Shown piece after piece: positions 16,255 through 24,346 of a DNA stretch of 28,952 nucleotides. The position numbers and the translations under genes are program-made. The DNA is from an uncultured Balneolaceae bacterium (GTDB lineage Bacteria; Bacteroidota; Rhodothermia; Balneolales; Balneolaceae), in assembly GCA_937982515.1 (NCBI GenBank), contig CALJMB010000345.1:1-28952 (forward strand), written 5' to 3'. The notes below the pieces were generated by a model that searched no databases, was not told where the DNA came from, and saw only the letters and a program-made list of their open reading frames with translations. Each line of letters begins with the position of its first letter. The first letter of the stretch is position 1.

Positions 16255-17226
16255 TTACCAGGTCCGGTCTTTCAGAATATCCTCAATTTGCTCTCTGGCA
16301 ACAGGTAGGTCATTGATATGTTCATTAAGCCACTGTGAAAAATCTCGCTCTATTTCATCTGTCCACCGGGCGTCAATTTGACTCGACTTATATTTTCCTT
16401 CCCTAAGACGCTGGAGACCAAACATATCCCTCAACCTGACCACTTCTGAGGTAGTTACTACCCTCTCTGCTAAATGAGGCGGAATAAAAATGACCCCCCC
16501 GTCTCTGCCCAAAACCACATCTCCGGGCATGACTGTTGCCTTTCCAATACGTGTAGGCCGATTAATTCCAACTAAGGTTGTATTAAGCCGTCCATCCGGG
16601 TTATTTAAATGATGTGAAGGATGATAACTTCGAAAAAAAGATGTAAACGTCCCCATTCCTTTGAGGCCATCTATATCTCGTATAGCACCATTGTATACAA
16701 TTCCATTTCCGGAATTAGTATGTATCGCTGTCGCTACCCTGTCTCCAATTGTAGGGCCGTCTATGTGCATTCCGAATTGATCCACAACATATACATCGCC
16801 TTCTGATAACATATCGACTGCCCAGGAATTCTGAGACCCTGCTCTTCCATCCTTATGCCCGTCTTCGTTGATCACCCGATGTATATCCGGCCTCCCCGGC
16901 ATAAAAATAGCAGTAACAGCTCTTCCTACTAAGACGCTGTCTGGATTAATTACCTGCCAGCCATCATCATACTGATAATTGAAATTCTCATTCCTCAACA
17001 CTGCCCATGCCTCCTCATGGGTAACCTTTTTCATACGTTCAAGTATATCATCCGGAACGCGTGGGCGCCCATCCGGGAACCGTTCACCATCCCATTCGGA
17101 TGTAAGAGCTTCCAGGTTAGACTTTGATATTCTGATTGTTGACTGCGCCCTCATTTCTGAAAAGAAAATCAGAAACAATGTTAGCATGGCAAGGCATATT
17201 AACCAAGGTCTATTGTATTTTGTCAT
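16255..17226 (-). CDS. Exported RraA-like family protein, copy 3
   Basis: A 323-residue RraA/HMG-aldolase-like protein with a Sec signal peptide (WLICLAMLTLFLIFF, then SEMRAQS, cleavage near residue 27). It shares EWDGERFPDGRPRV with copy 2. The core has TIGDRVA, GNGIVYNGAIRD with the Arg-Asp pair at 183-184, and PGDVVLGRDGGVIFIP. An extra short stretch near 205-213 (SHHLNNPDGR) is missing from copies 1 and 2. Its C terminus, DILKDRTW, resembles the RTW end of copy 1. It is the first enzyme gene after SusCD, separated from SusD by a strong hairpin. It would act in the periplasm; pyruvate-aldolase chemistry is inferred from family residues only. Confidence 0.86.
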   Translation of the reverse strand: MTKYNRPWLICLAMLTLFLIFFSEMRAQSTIRISKSNLEALTSEWDGERFPDGRPRVPDDILERMKKVTHEEAWAVLRNENFNYQYDDGWQVINPDSVLVGRAVTAIFMPGRPDIHRVINEDGHKDGRAGSQNSWAVDMLSEGDVYVVDQFGMHIDGPTIGDRVATAIHTNSGNGIVYNGAIRDIDGLKGMGTFTSFFRSYHPSHHLNNPDGRLNTTLVGINRPTRIGKATVMPGDVVLGRDGGVIFIPPHLAERVVTTSEVVRLRDMFGLQRLREGKYKSSQIDARWTDEIERDFSQWLNEHINDLPVAREQIEDILKDRTW

Positions 17227-17335
17227 TATAATTATCTATAGGTATTAGAATACATTTTTATGATTTATAAATGCACAAAGATGGTCGGCCAGCATAAGCC
17301 AAACGTCAAATGGAGATTATGAGCTAAATAAATCC

Positions 17336-17370
17336 ATAATAAGGAGAACAGAAACAGTTCTCCTTATTAT
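17336..17370 (-). promoter_or_regulatory. Strong intra-operon hairpin between susD and enzyme genes
   Basis: ATAATAAGGAGAAC (17336-17349) and GTTCTCCTTATTAT (17357-17370) form a perfect 14-bp stem with a 7-nt loop. On the transcribed strand it begins 13 nt after the SusD stop and lies about 110 nt before RraA copy 3. There is no U-tract right after it, so it looks more like an mRNA-stabilising or partial-termination element than a full terminator. It could keep susCD transcripts more abundant than those of the enzymes. Confidence 0.7.
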
Positions 17371-17383
17371 CTCCCCATATCTG

Positions 17384-18970
17384 TTAATTTGGATTATAAG
17401 TTTCGGTATCCCACCAGACCCGCGCATCAAGATTATTGCCACTCCACCCCTGATTTTGTATGGCCGCCTGAACATTATCAGTATTGACCGTTATTTCACG
17501 TTGCAGATATGGCCTGCGGCGAATGAAATCACCGGAAATTTGCTGATCGGGATAAGGGTTGGGGTCTAGTTGTGGATACCCTGTGCGCCTCCAATTCGAA
17601 AAAACTTCCCTGGGAGTAATAATGAACCCGGCCACCCAATACTGGGTATGGATGTGTTCATAGGGATTCTCTGCAAGAAACGCCGCCGTTTGTGCCGCTA
17701 CATAATCATCAATATCACTTTGAGGAATAGCCATGTCAGGATGATGGCTCTCCATCTGTTCCAGATGAGCATTGACACCCTCTGTAAAGTAATCTACACT
17801 CACCCCCGGAACCCAACCCCGTTCAGCAGCTTCAGCTAGTAAAAGTTGTGTCTGGGCATATGTTATCAGAAAATCGGGTGCATGCTGGCTAACCATACGA
17901 TCTCTGTCTACCTGGGAATAATCCCACATGGATTCAAGCCCATCGGATTCGGCTTGTTGGTGGATAGTAGTCTGATCATGGCCAAGTGGAATACCAACCT
18001 GATCGCCCGGATCGGTACTTCTGTTCAATCGCGCATCCTGATCGCCTATGCCCCCCGCGCCAACATAACGAACAGCGAATGAACTCAGCCGGGGATCATT
18101 GTTGCCTCTTAAATAGTTGACAAATACATCGGTCAGGTAAAAATTATGGCGCTCACCTCCATTAAAAGTATCAGACAAAGAAAAATTGTAATTATCATCA
18201 CGCAAAAGCATGGCATTATCATCGTTGGACTCAAGAACTCCGCCTTCGTATGCTGCCTCCACATATTGCTCAGCCAAATCCGGAGCCACCTCGCTGACAC
18301 GCATACCATAACGAAGGAGTAATGAATAGCCGAACCGCTTCCACTTCGTAATATCCCCTGCATAGAGAATATCTGTAGATTCTATGCGACGGCCCGGATC
18401 CAGGGCCTCCGTAGCTTCCCGGATCTCCTGAAGAGCTGTTTGGTAAATTGACTCTTGGGAATCATAAGACGGATTGAGAATCTCCTGATGATAACCCAAT
18501 CCCGCTTCTGAGAAAGGAGCATCCCCGATCGTATCGGTAATGAGTAATCCCACAAAAGCCCTCCAGATCCTTGCCATTTGGTGGACATTATGGTATAACT
18601 CTGAACCCCTGGTGTTTTCAATCACATCGACTGTGTGACTTATCAATGAGTAGTCATCATCGTAATAATTAACGACCCATTCAGTTTGATTATCCTGATT
18701 GAAATTACCGCCGGCAAGGGTCTGTCCGTAAGGCGCTACAATTTGCTGTACTATGGCAACATCATAGAGAAGGTGCCCGTATACTCCAGAGCTGGGTGTC
18801 AGCTGGATTTGGTTGTTCAGAATCATCATAGGCTCTAACTCATTTACTGCAGATTCATCTATATTCATTGAGTCAAAGCCGGCATCACAACTACTGAATA
18901 ACATGCCCATACTGAAAAAGCCCACGACACTCCAACCCGTTATATAAGTGAGAAAGTTTGTCTTCTTCAT
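17384..18970 (-). CDS. SusD/RagB-like outer-membrane lipoprotein
   Basis: A 528-residue surface-exposed solute-binding lipoprotein of the SusD family, of the SusD-like_2 type. The signal peptide ends MLFSSC (Cys 28). Helical TPR-like segments follow, with family marks such as ARIWRAFVGLLITDTIGDAPFSEA near residues 132-155, KRFGYSLLLRYGMRVSE, and a C-terminal ITPREVFSNWRRTGYP. SusD proteins cap the SusC barrel and capture substrate at the cell surface. It is 52 nt downstream of the susC start-to-end frame, the usual arrangement. No glycan-degrading enzyme is encoded nearby, so the ligand is probably a small sugar, sugar acid or lactone rather than a polymer; that is inference. Confidence 0.92.
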   Translation of the reverse strand: MKKTNFLTYITGWSVVGFFSMGMLFSSCDAGFDSMNIDESAVNELEPMMILNNQIQLTPSSGVYGHLLYDVAIVQQIVAPYGQTLAGGNFNQDNQTEWVVNYYDDDYSLISHTVDVIENTRGSELYHNVHQMARIWRAFVGLLITDTIGDAPFSEAGLGYHQEILNPSYDSQESIYQTALQEIREATEALDPGRRIESTDILYAGDITKWKRFGYSLLLRYGMRVSEVAPDLAEQYVEAAYEGGVLESNDDNAMLLRDDNYNFSLSDTFNGGERHNFYLTDVFVNYLRGNNDPRLSSFAVRYVGAGGIGDQDARLNRSTDPGDQVGIPLGHDQTTIHQQAESDGLESMWDYSQVDRDRMVSQHAPDFLITYAQTQLLLAEAAERGWVPGVSVDYFTEGVNAHLEQMESHHPDMAIPQSDIDDYVAAQTAAFLAENPYEHIHTQYWVAGFIITPREVFSNWRRTGYPQLDPNPYPDQQISGDFIRRRPYLQREITVNTDNVQAAIQNQGWSGNNLDARVWWDTETYNPN

Positions 18971-19022
18971 TGGTATCTATCATTTAATTAAGTTTTTATT
19001 GGAGAGAACTCTCTTTCTGCCG

Positions 19023-22000
19023 CTAGAGCCTGATTCTTAAATTGAATCCAATATTCCGGGTCATTGGCAGAGCTGCTCCGGAGATGCCTACATTATCATC
19101 ACCAATAAAGCTTACCTGCTCCGGATCGTGTTGCTCGGTCCACTTCTTAAAAACAAACAGATGATTTCCAACTATACTCAGAACAACCTCTTGCACAGGC
19201 AAGAAATCATTTACAATATTTGTCAGATTATAGTCAATAGTGACTTGCCGCAGTTTCCAATACCCGGCATTGTATATAAATTGCTCTCTGAGTGAACCAT
19301 ACGAACCATACAGAGAGTATATATTTGCTTCCTGTTGATTTACTGATCCATCGGGGGCCACACCGTCTACAACAATACTACCTGTTTCTCTTCCGGGCAG
19401 AGTACGAACATCAAGCCCGTGCCTATAAAGATTGTGTCCAAGAGCTGAAAGAAGTTTATGCCCCAACTTGAAATCAATTAAAAAGGAGAAGCCCAGGTTC
19501 TTATAATTAAAAGAGTTGCTAATTCCACCCACATATTTGGGGATTGCGCTACCGAAGTTTATAGGCTCAGGGGTGTGCATAGGCAACCCATTGTTTTGAT
19601 TGATAATTTTACGCCCCTGATCATCCCGCAAATAGCCGGTTACCCAAATCTCACCCATAGGGTGCCCTTCAACGTGGCGGATTGTACCACCCGCTGTCTG
19701 CCAGTCGCCATCACCAACGGGAATATTATCTGTTTCGTCACCTACACTGATTACTTCAGTTTGATTGTAAGAACCGTTCACAGTAAAATTCCAAATGAAA
19801 TTGTTTGTCTGTACCGGCGTCAGGCCAACCAGAAGTTCAATCCCCCGGTTTGCACTTTCTCCTACATTGACCGGACGAGTAGAGAAACCGGTAGCTGTCG
19901 AAATCGACTGATTCAGAATCTGATCAACGCTGCGCTTATTGTAATAGGTGAGGTCGACATTCACTGTATTATTGAAAAGCTGGAGATCCACCCCCATTTC
20001 ATATTCTTTTACTCTCATGGGCCGAAGGCCTGAAACCGGCAAAACAGTCCCGGATATACTTCCCAGAGTACGCATGCTTCCACCAATTCCGGGATACAAA
20101 TTGGGATTTGTTTCATACCTTAATTGTCCGGCAGCAAAATCGACATCGGTATCACTTCCCACCTCTCCATAGCCGGCACGTAAAATACCCTGATTCAACC
20201 AGCCGGGCAGCCCGTCAATTACATCTGTAAAGACAAAGCTGGTTGTAACGGACGGATAGAGGATACTCCGCTCATCAGGATCAAGGGTGGAAAACCAGTC
20301 GTTGCGGGCTGTAAGATTCAGAAACAGATAGTTATTGTAGTCTAACTCTAATGAACCATATAAAGAATTTACCTGTCGCTCGCTGTAATCATAAACAATC
20401 GTGGTCTGTCGCGCATTTTCAAGGGTATACAAACCACGTACCACAAAATCTGTAGCTTCCTGGGTATTTGAATCGTTACGACGGTTCATGATATTACCTC
20501 CAAACGTACCGCCTATCCCAACTCGCTCTGTCAGCTGTTGCTCAAAACCCAGAAGGAAATCGGCGTTGAGCTCGCGAAAGCGTGTAACATTTTCGTCATA
20601 TCCACCATTGTAAAATCCCTCTGGCGCCGGGGCCAGGAAAGCCAAGCCTGTTGGTTCGTTCACTTCTGTATGGCGGGTAAAATAGTCCTGTCCGATTCGG
20701 CCCTGTAAGTAAAGCCAGTCTGTTAAGTCATAGCGCAGCTTCACATTCCCGAAAATCCGGTCCCGCTGTGACCGATTGATCCGCACATCAGGATCGGTTG
20801 TAAGGTATGGATTTGTTCTGTGAGCGAATCTGGAGTAGAAAATTTCATTCCCTTCCTCATCATACACATTATCTCTTAATACATCCAAAGGCAACGTATT
20901 TGCCAGTGTGTAAATAGTTGTAGGAATATTCAATACCTGGTTATTCATCGTTACAGGCATATTATTATTCTCAAGGCTATAATTGATGGTCCCGGATACA
21001 TTTAGATTATCCGTCACATTTTGAGTAAACCCAAGACTGATATTGTGTCGTTTAAAATCTGAGTTGGGTACTATACTCTCCTGGTTTAACCTTGATATAG
21101 AGAGGTTCATACCTCCATCCGGACCACCGGTAGATAAGTTAATTGAATTATTGCCTGTGATAGCATTACGCATGAAATCCTCAACATGGCTGGACTGGGC
21201 TTCGTAAGGAACTGTCAGTCCATTAAACAGGGTTTGAGTCATCCCCGGCTCTATTTTTTCCCCAAAACTCCAGACACCACTACCCGGAAAAGAAGAGGTC
21301 GGACGCTGGCCACCCTCACCCTGACCATATTCCGTTTGGATGTTTCTGTCATCATAAGGTATTGCCATTTGGAAATTGCTATTTATAGTTACACCAACAC
21401 CTCTGTCACTGGCATCCCTTTTTGTAGTAATAATAATGACCCCATCTTTTGCACGGGAACCGTACAAGGCAGCAGCGGCGGCACCTCTCAGAACAGTCAT
21501 CGATTCGATGGCATCCGGATTAACACTCCCAAGGCCATCACCCCCATCTGTAACCCCATCTGCCCCTATAGCAGCATGGTGCCCCTCATTAGAGATTGGC
21601 ACCCCATCCATAACAATAAGAGGAGAATTATTGCTCCCAAAGCTAGACTGGCCCCGGATACGAACACGACTTGAGCCACCCGGACCGGAGGTAACACCTT
21701 CAATATTTACACCCGCAACCTGACCCTGGAGTGCATTCATGAAGTTTCCTGTCCGATTTATGGTAAGCTGATCCGGCGAGACAGTGGCCGTAGAGTATCC
21801 CGTTGAGCGCGACTCACGTGCTATACCCAGTGCAGTTACCACCACTTCATCACCGGTGACGGTCTGTGATACCAGCTGAACATTAACTTCAGTGCGGCCG
21901 TTAATGGGTACTTCCTGTGTTTGATAGCCAATAAAAGAGAAGATTAAGGTATCCCTCAGGGATGGAACTTCCAGCTCAAACCTCCCATCAGAGTCGGTAG

Positions 22001-22499
22001 AAGCGCCGGAACTTGTTCCTTTAACCAAAATATTAACTCCCGGAAGCGTCTCTCCGGTTACGGTTTCGGTTACTTGCCCCTTTACTAGCTCTTGTGTAAG
22101 AGTATAAGCAGCTCTTTCCAGAATTATGTACCCATCGCTTAATACCATAAAATCAATAGAGCGGCCTTTTAACATATACTGTAGTGCCTGATACAGGGTT
22201 ATATCTTCAAACCGCACTGTTATCTCCCTGTTCATATCAAGTATATCCTCCTGGTAGGAGAACCTGACACCGGCCTGTTTTTCCAGCTTTTTCAGAATTA
22301 ACTTGATCGGTGCTTGTGTAGCCTTCAGGTTTATTCTTTTCCCCATATAAGTGTGTTGAGGGAAAGTTTTTAAAGGCTGGTTATAAACATTCGTCATTAA
22401 ATCTTCATTTCCCTGACCATACACCTTCGTATTTGACCCCAGCATAAAGCCCGGCAGAAAAACAAATACAAAGCAATATCTTAATATTACGTTTATCAT
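19023..22499 (-). CDS. SusC/RagA-type TonB-dependent transporter with STN domain
   Basis: A 1158-residue outer-membrane importer. Order of parts: signal peptide (about 1-29), STN signalling domain (about 58-128), carboxypeptidase-regulatory-like domain (about 138-210, VKGQVTETVTGETLPGVNI), a TonB-box-like GDEVVVTALGI (216-226), plug (about 240-365, with LQGQVAGVNIEG and RGAAAAALYGSRAKDGVI), then the beta-barrel to the C terminus (MTRNIGFNLRIRL). An STN domain usually touches a FecR-type anti-sigma factor, matching the FecR gene just upstream. With SusD it should import a substrate using TonB energy. Length is typical. AGGGGA sits 4 nt before the ATG. A small in-frame ORF lies just upstream, listed separately. 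Confidence 0.95.
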   Translation of the reverse strand: MINVILRYCFVFVFLPGFMLGSNTKVYGQGNEDLMTNVYNQPLKTFPQHTYMGKRINLKATQAPIKLILKKLEKQAGVRFSYQEDILDMNREITVRFEDITLYQALQYMLKGRSIDFMVLSDGYIILERAAYTLTQELVKGQVTETVTGETLPGVNILVKGTSSGASTDSDGRFELEVPSLRDTLIFSFIGYQTQEVPINGRTEVNVQLVSQTVTGDEVVVTALGIARESRSTGYSTATVSPDQLTINRTGNFMNALQGQVAGVNIEGVTSGPGGSSRVRIRGQSSFGSNNSPLIVMDGVPISNEGHHAAIGADGVTDGGDGLGSVNPDAIESMTVLRGAAAAALYGSRAKDGVIIITTKRDASDRGVGVTINSNFQMAIPYDDRNIQTEYGQGEGGQRPTSSFPGSGVWSFGEKIEPGMTQTLFNGLTVPYEAQSSHVEDFMRNAITGNNSINLSTGGPDGGMNLSISRLNQESIVPNSDFKRHNISLGFTQNVTDNLNVSGTINYSLENNNMPVTMNNQVLNIPTTIYTLANTLPLDVLRDNVYDEEGNEIFYSRFAHRTNPYLTTDPDVRINRSQRDRIFGNVKLRYDLTDWLYLQGRIGQDYFTRHTEVNEPTGLAFLAPAPEGFYNGGYDENVTRFRELNADFLLGFEQQLTERVGIGGTFGGNIMNRRNDSNTQEATDFVVRGLYTLENARQTTIVYDYSERQVNSLYGSLELDYNNYLFLNLTARNDWFSTLDPDERSILYPSVTTSFVFTDVIDGLPGWLNQGILRAGYGEVGSDTDVDFAAGQLRYETNPNLYPGIGGSMRTLGSISGTVLPVSGLRPMRVKEYEMGVDLQLFNNTVNVDLTYYNKRSVDQILNQSISTATGFSTRPVNVGESANRGIELLVGLTPVQTNNFIWNFTVNGSYNQTEVISVGDETDNIPVGDGDWQTAGGTIRHVEGHPMGEIWVTGYLRDDQGRKIINQNNGLPMHTPEPINFGSAIPKYVGGISNSFNYKNLGFSFLIDFKLGHKLLSALGHNLYRHGLDVRTLPGRETGSIVVDGVAPDGSVNQQEANIYSLYGSYGSLREQFIYNAGYWKLRQVTIDYNLTNIVNDFLPVQEVVLSIVGNHLFVFKKWTEQHDPEQVSFIGDDNVGISGAALPMTRNIGFNLRIRL

Positions 22500-22876
22500 A
22501 ATGTCCCCTAATTCTGATTAATTTGGATTTTCAAGCAGCCACAGGAAGCTGATTCAATACACAAATCCTTCAGGAAGTAGTTTTTCCATCCCATCTCGGC
22601 CTTCCCTATATCTTATTACGGACAAGACTTTATTTACCATGACAGTGCCCCCAAATTTTATAAACTATCCACTTCATCTGTCTGGTTAATCTAACCCGGT
22701 GTTATGATTCAACCCTCTCACTGTACCAATATGAAACGTTAACCGATCTCCCTCAGTCAGTAAAATTATAGTGCACTCGTACGGTACGGGAATAAAAGAA
22801 AAAAGTAATGGCTGGCAGTCGCTGTAAGATGCAAGGCAGGTATTACGGTTAGAAGGCTGAGTTTTTGGGTTTTGTA
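22500..22876. other. Gap between FecR and SusC genes
   Basis: A 377-nt non-coding stretch, large for two genes usually cotranscribed. It probably holds a separate promoter for susC, perhaps used by the ECF sigma factor, but I see no box I can defend. It contains the small palindrome CGTAC-G-GTACG at 22778-22788 and a 28-codon ORF at 22554-22640. Confidence 0.45.
22554..22640 (-). CDS. Possible leader peptide or decayed N-terminal extension upstream of susC
   Basis: A 28-codon frame starts with ATG at 22640, preceded by GGGGG at 7 nt, and ends in GMEKLLPEGFVY followed by TGA. It is in the same frame as susC, with a second stop before the susC ATG. Many Bacteroidota SusC proteins begin with short MKK-L-x-x-GxVY-like residues ahead of the signal helix, so this may be a lost N-terminal extension or a translated leader. 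It is too short to assign a function and may be chance. Confidence 0.25.
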   Translation of the reverse strand: MVNKVLSVIRYREGRDGMEKLLPEGFVY

Positions 22877-24001
22877 TCAGTTCTCTTTGCCTTCGTACGG
22901 CTTTAAAAAAATTGTTTGACCCTTTTGCTCATATTCCAAATCGAGGGTAACTGCAAGAACGTCTAAAACTTTAGAAAGTGATTCTTTGTCGAACGAAGCT
23001 GTAAGCCGCCGGTTAGAAAGGCTGGAATCGGATACGATAAAATCGCGGTCATAATACAATTTAAGTTTCTTGATAACCATATCCAGTGGGGTAGCCTCAA
23101 AGATTAAATTCCCATTTATCCATCCCAGATGATGTTCCAGTATAACCATTTTGGGATCTGAAGGCGCTTTACCGGATCTGACCGATGTGTATTCTCCCTT
23201 CGTCAATACAACTTCACTATCTTGCAGACTGCGGGCATGAGCCTCTGGCCCGGCACTATCCGCATCTGATCGCACTGCTACTTTTCCGTCTGCTACAACT
23301 ACTTCTACTGTCTCTTCACCCGGATAGGCATTTACATTGAACTTGGTCCCCAACACCTGAACCACCGCATCATCCGTATAAACCAGAAAAGGCATCTTCT
23401 CTTTTCGGGCAACGCTGAAAAAAGCTTCACCTTCCAGCTCTACCTGTCTGGCTGCACCATCAAACCTTGACGGAAACCGGATCGCACTGGATGAATTCAA
23501 TACCACGCTGGTCCCGTCATTAAAAGTTATATGCATGCGCTCCCCCCGGCCTGCCACAACTTCCCTCATTACCGGCTCCACATACCCTGTTTCACTCTGA
23601 TTGGCATCATAGGTGTACAGTACATACGACACTCCCAGAGTTAGCAAAAAGACCGCTGCTATCCGGTATAACCAATTCTGATACCGAAATTTTCTGGAAG
23701 GGCCGATATTCGTTCGGCGTTCTTTTTTCCTGGCCCTGGTCTTCGATCTTTTATTTAGCTCATGAATGGAAACCAAATGGGTAGGCCGTGAAATTTTATC
23801 TGACAATTTTTGCCAGGCAAGATCTTCATCCTGTTCCAGCGGAAAATCTTCGGTGATTCCCCACAGTTTTTGATACTGCTTCACCATCTCTCTGTTCTCA
23901 GGCGCATCGTCCATCCATACCTCGACCTTCTTCCTCTCTTCCGCAGAACATTTTCCCGTAATAAACCGAATTATTTCATGTTTGCTGACAACGTCGTTCA
24001 T
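22877..24001 (-). CDS. FecR-family anti-sigma factor
   Basis: A 374-residue inner-membrane signalling protein. The N-terminal cytoplasmic part (about 1-105) carries the anti-sigma region (KHEIIRFITGKCSAEERKKVEVWM), then a transmembrane helix (about 111-131) and a periplasmic FecR domain (about 145-240: DGTSVVLNSSSAIRFPSRFDG, EGEAFFSVARKEKMPFLVYT, VLGTKFNVNAYP). A DUF4974-type domain closes the protein (about 300-370, IFEATPLDMVIKKLK). It receives the signal from the STN domain of SusC and frees or activates an ECF sigma factor. The usual sigma-FecR-SusC-SusD order is broken: no sigma gene precedes it, and the only candidate lies at 3278-3850. AGGA stands 4 nt before the ATG. Confidence 0.93.
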   Translation of the reverse strand: MNDVVSKHEIIRFITGKCSAEERKKVEVWMDDAPENREMVKQYQKLWGITEDFPLEQDEDLAWQKLSDKISRPTHLVSIHELNKRSKTRARKKERRTNIGPSRKFRYQNWLYRIAAVFLLTLGVSYVLYTYDANQSETGYVEPVMREVVAGRGERMHITFNDGTSVVLNSSSAIRFPSRFDGAARQVELEGEAFFSVARKEKMPFLVYTDDAVVQVLGTKFNVNAYPGEETVEVVVADGKVAVRSDADSAGPEAHARSLQDSEVVLTKGEYTSVRSGKAPSDPKMVILEHHLGWINGNLIFEATPLDMVIKKLKLYYDRDFIVSDSSLSNRRLTASFDKESLSKVLDVLAVTLDLEYEQKGQTIFLKPYEGKEN

Positions 24002-24346
24002 TTCTTCCTGGAATCAATAATACTTAACAGATGATCTTTGAATATCTTAATTGTAATAACGAATGAAGATAGGCCAACCACTACAGAAATTAAAAGATAT
24101 ATGCTAATGTCTCTCTTGGTTTAATCAGTGGAAAAACAACGCTTCAATTCGATCGTAAAATAATCGGAGGGGGGCAAATCTGCTACTCGAACCTGATCCT
24201 GTGGCTGGAAGCTATCTGCTTTCGGCCCTTAACCGTGTGTTACAGCCTGCTAAATGTTTCACAACAGATACCGAGTGTTCATAGCTTCATTCGGTACCAT
24301 AACAATTCAGATACCTTTTTATCAAACACAAAGTATCACCGCATAT
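24002..24346. other. Intergenic region upstream of FecR gene
   Basis: A 345-nt stretch without a convincing gene, presumably containing the promoter of the FecR gene. I see no clear hairpin, operator or tRNA. A - strand segment with GGTTCGAGTAGC resembles a tRNA T-arm only superficially. Confidence 0.45.

Noticed and set aside
24171..24215. A GGTTCGAGTAGC stretch (- strand) like a tRNA T-arm
   Set aside because: No matching acceptor, D-arm or anticodon stem can be found around it.
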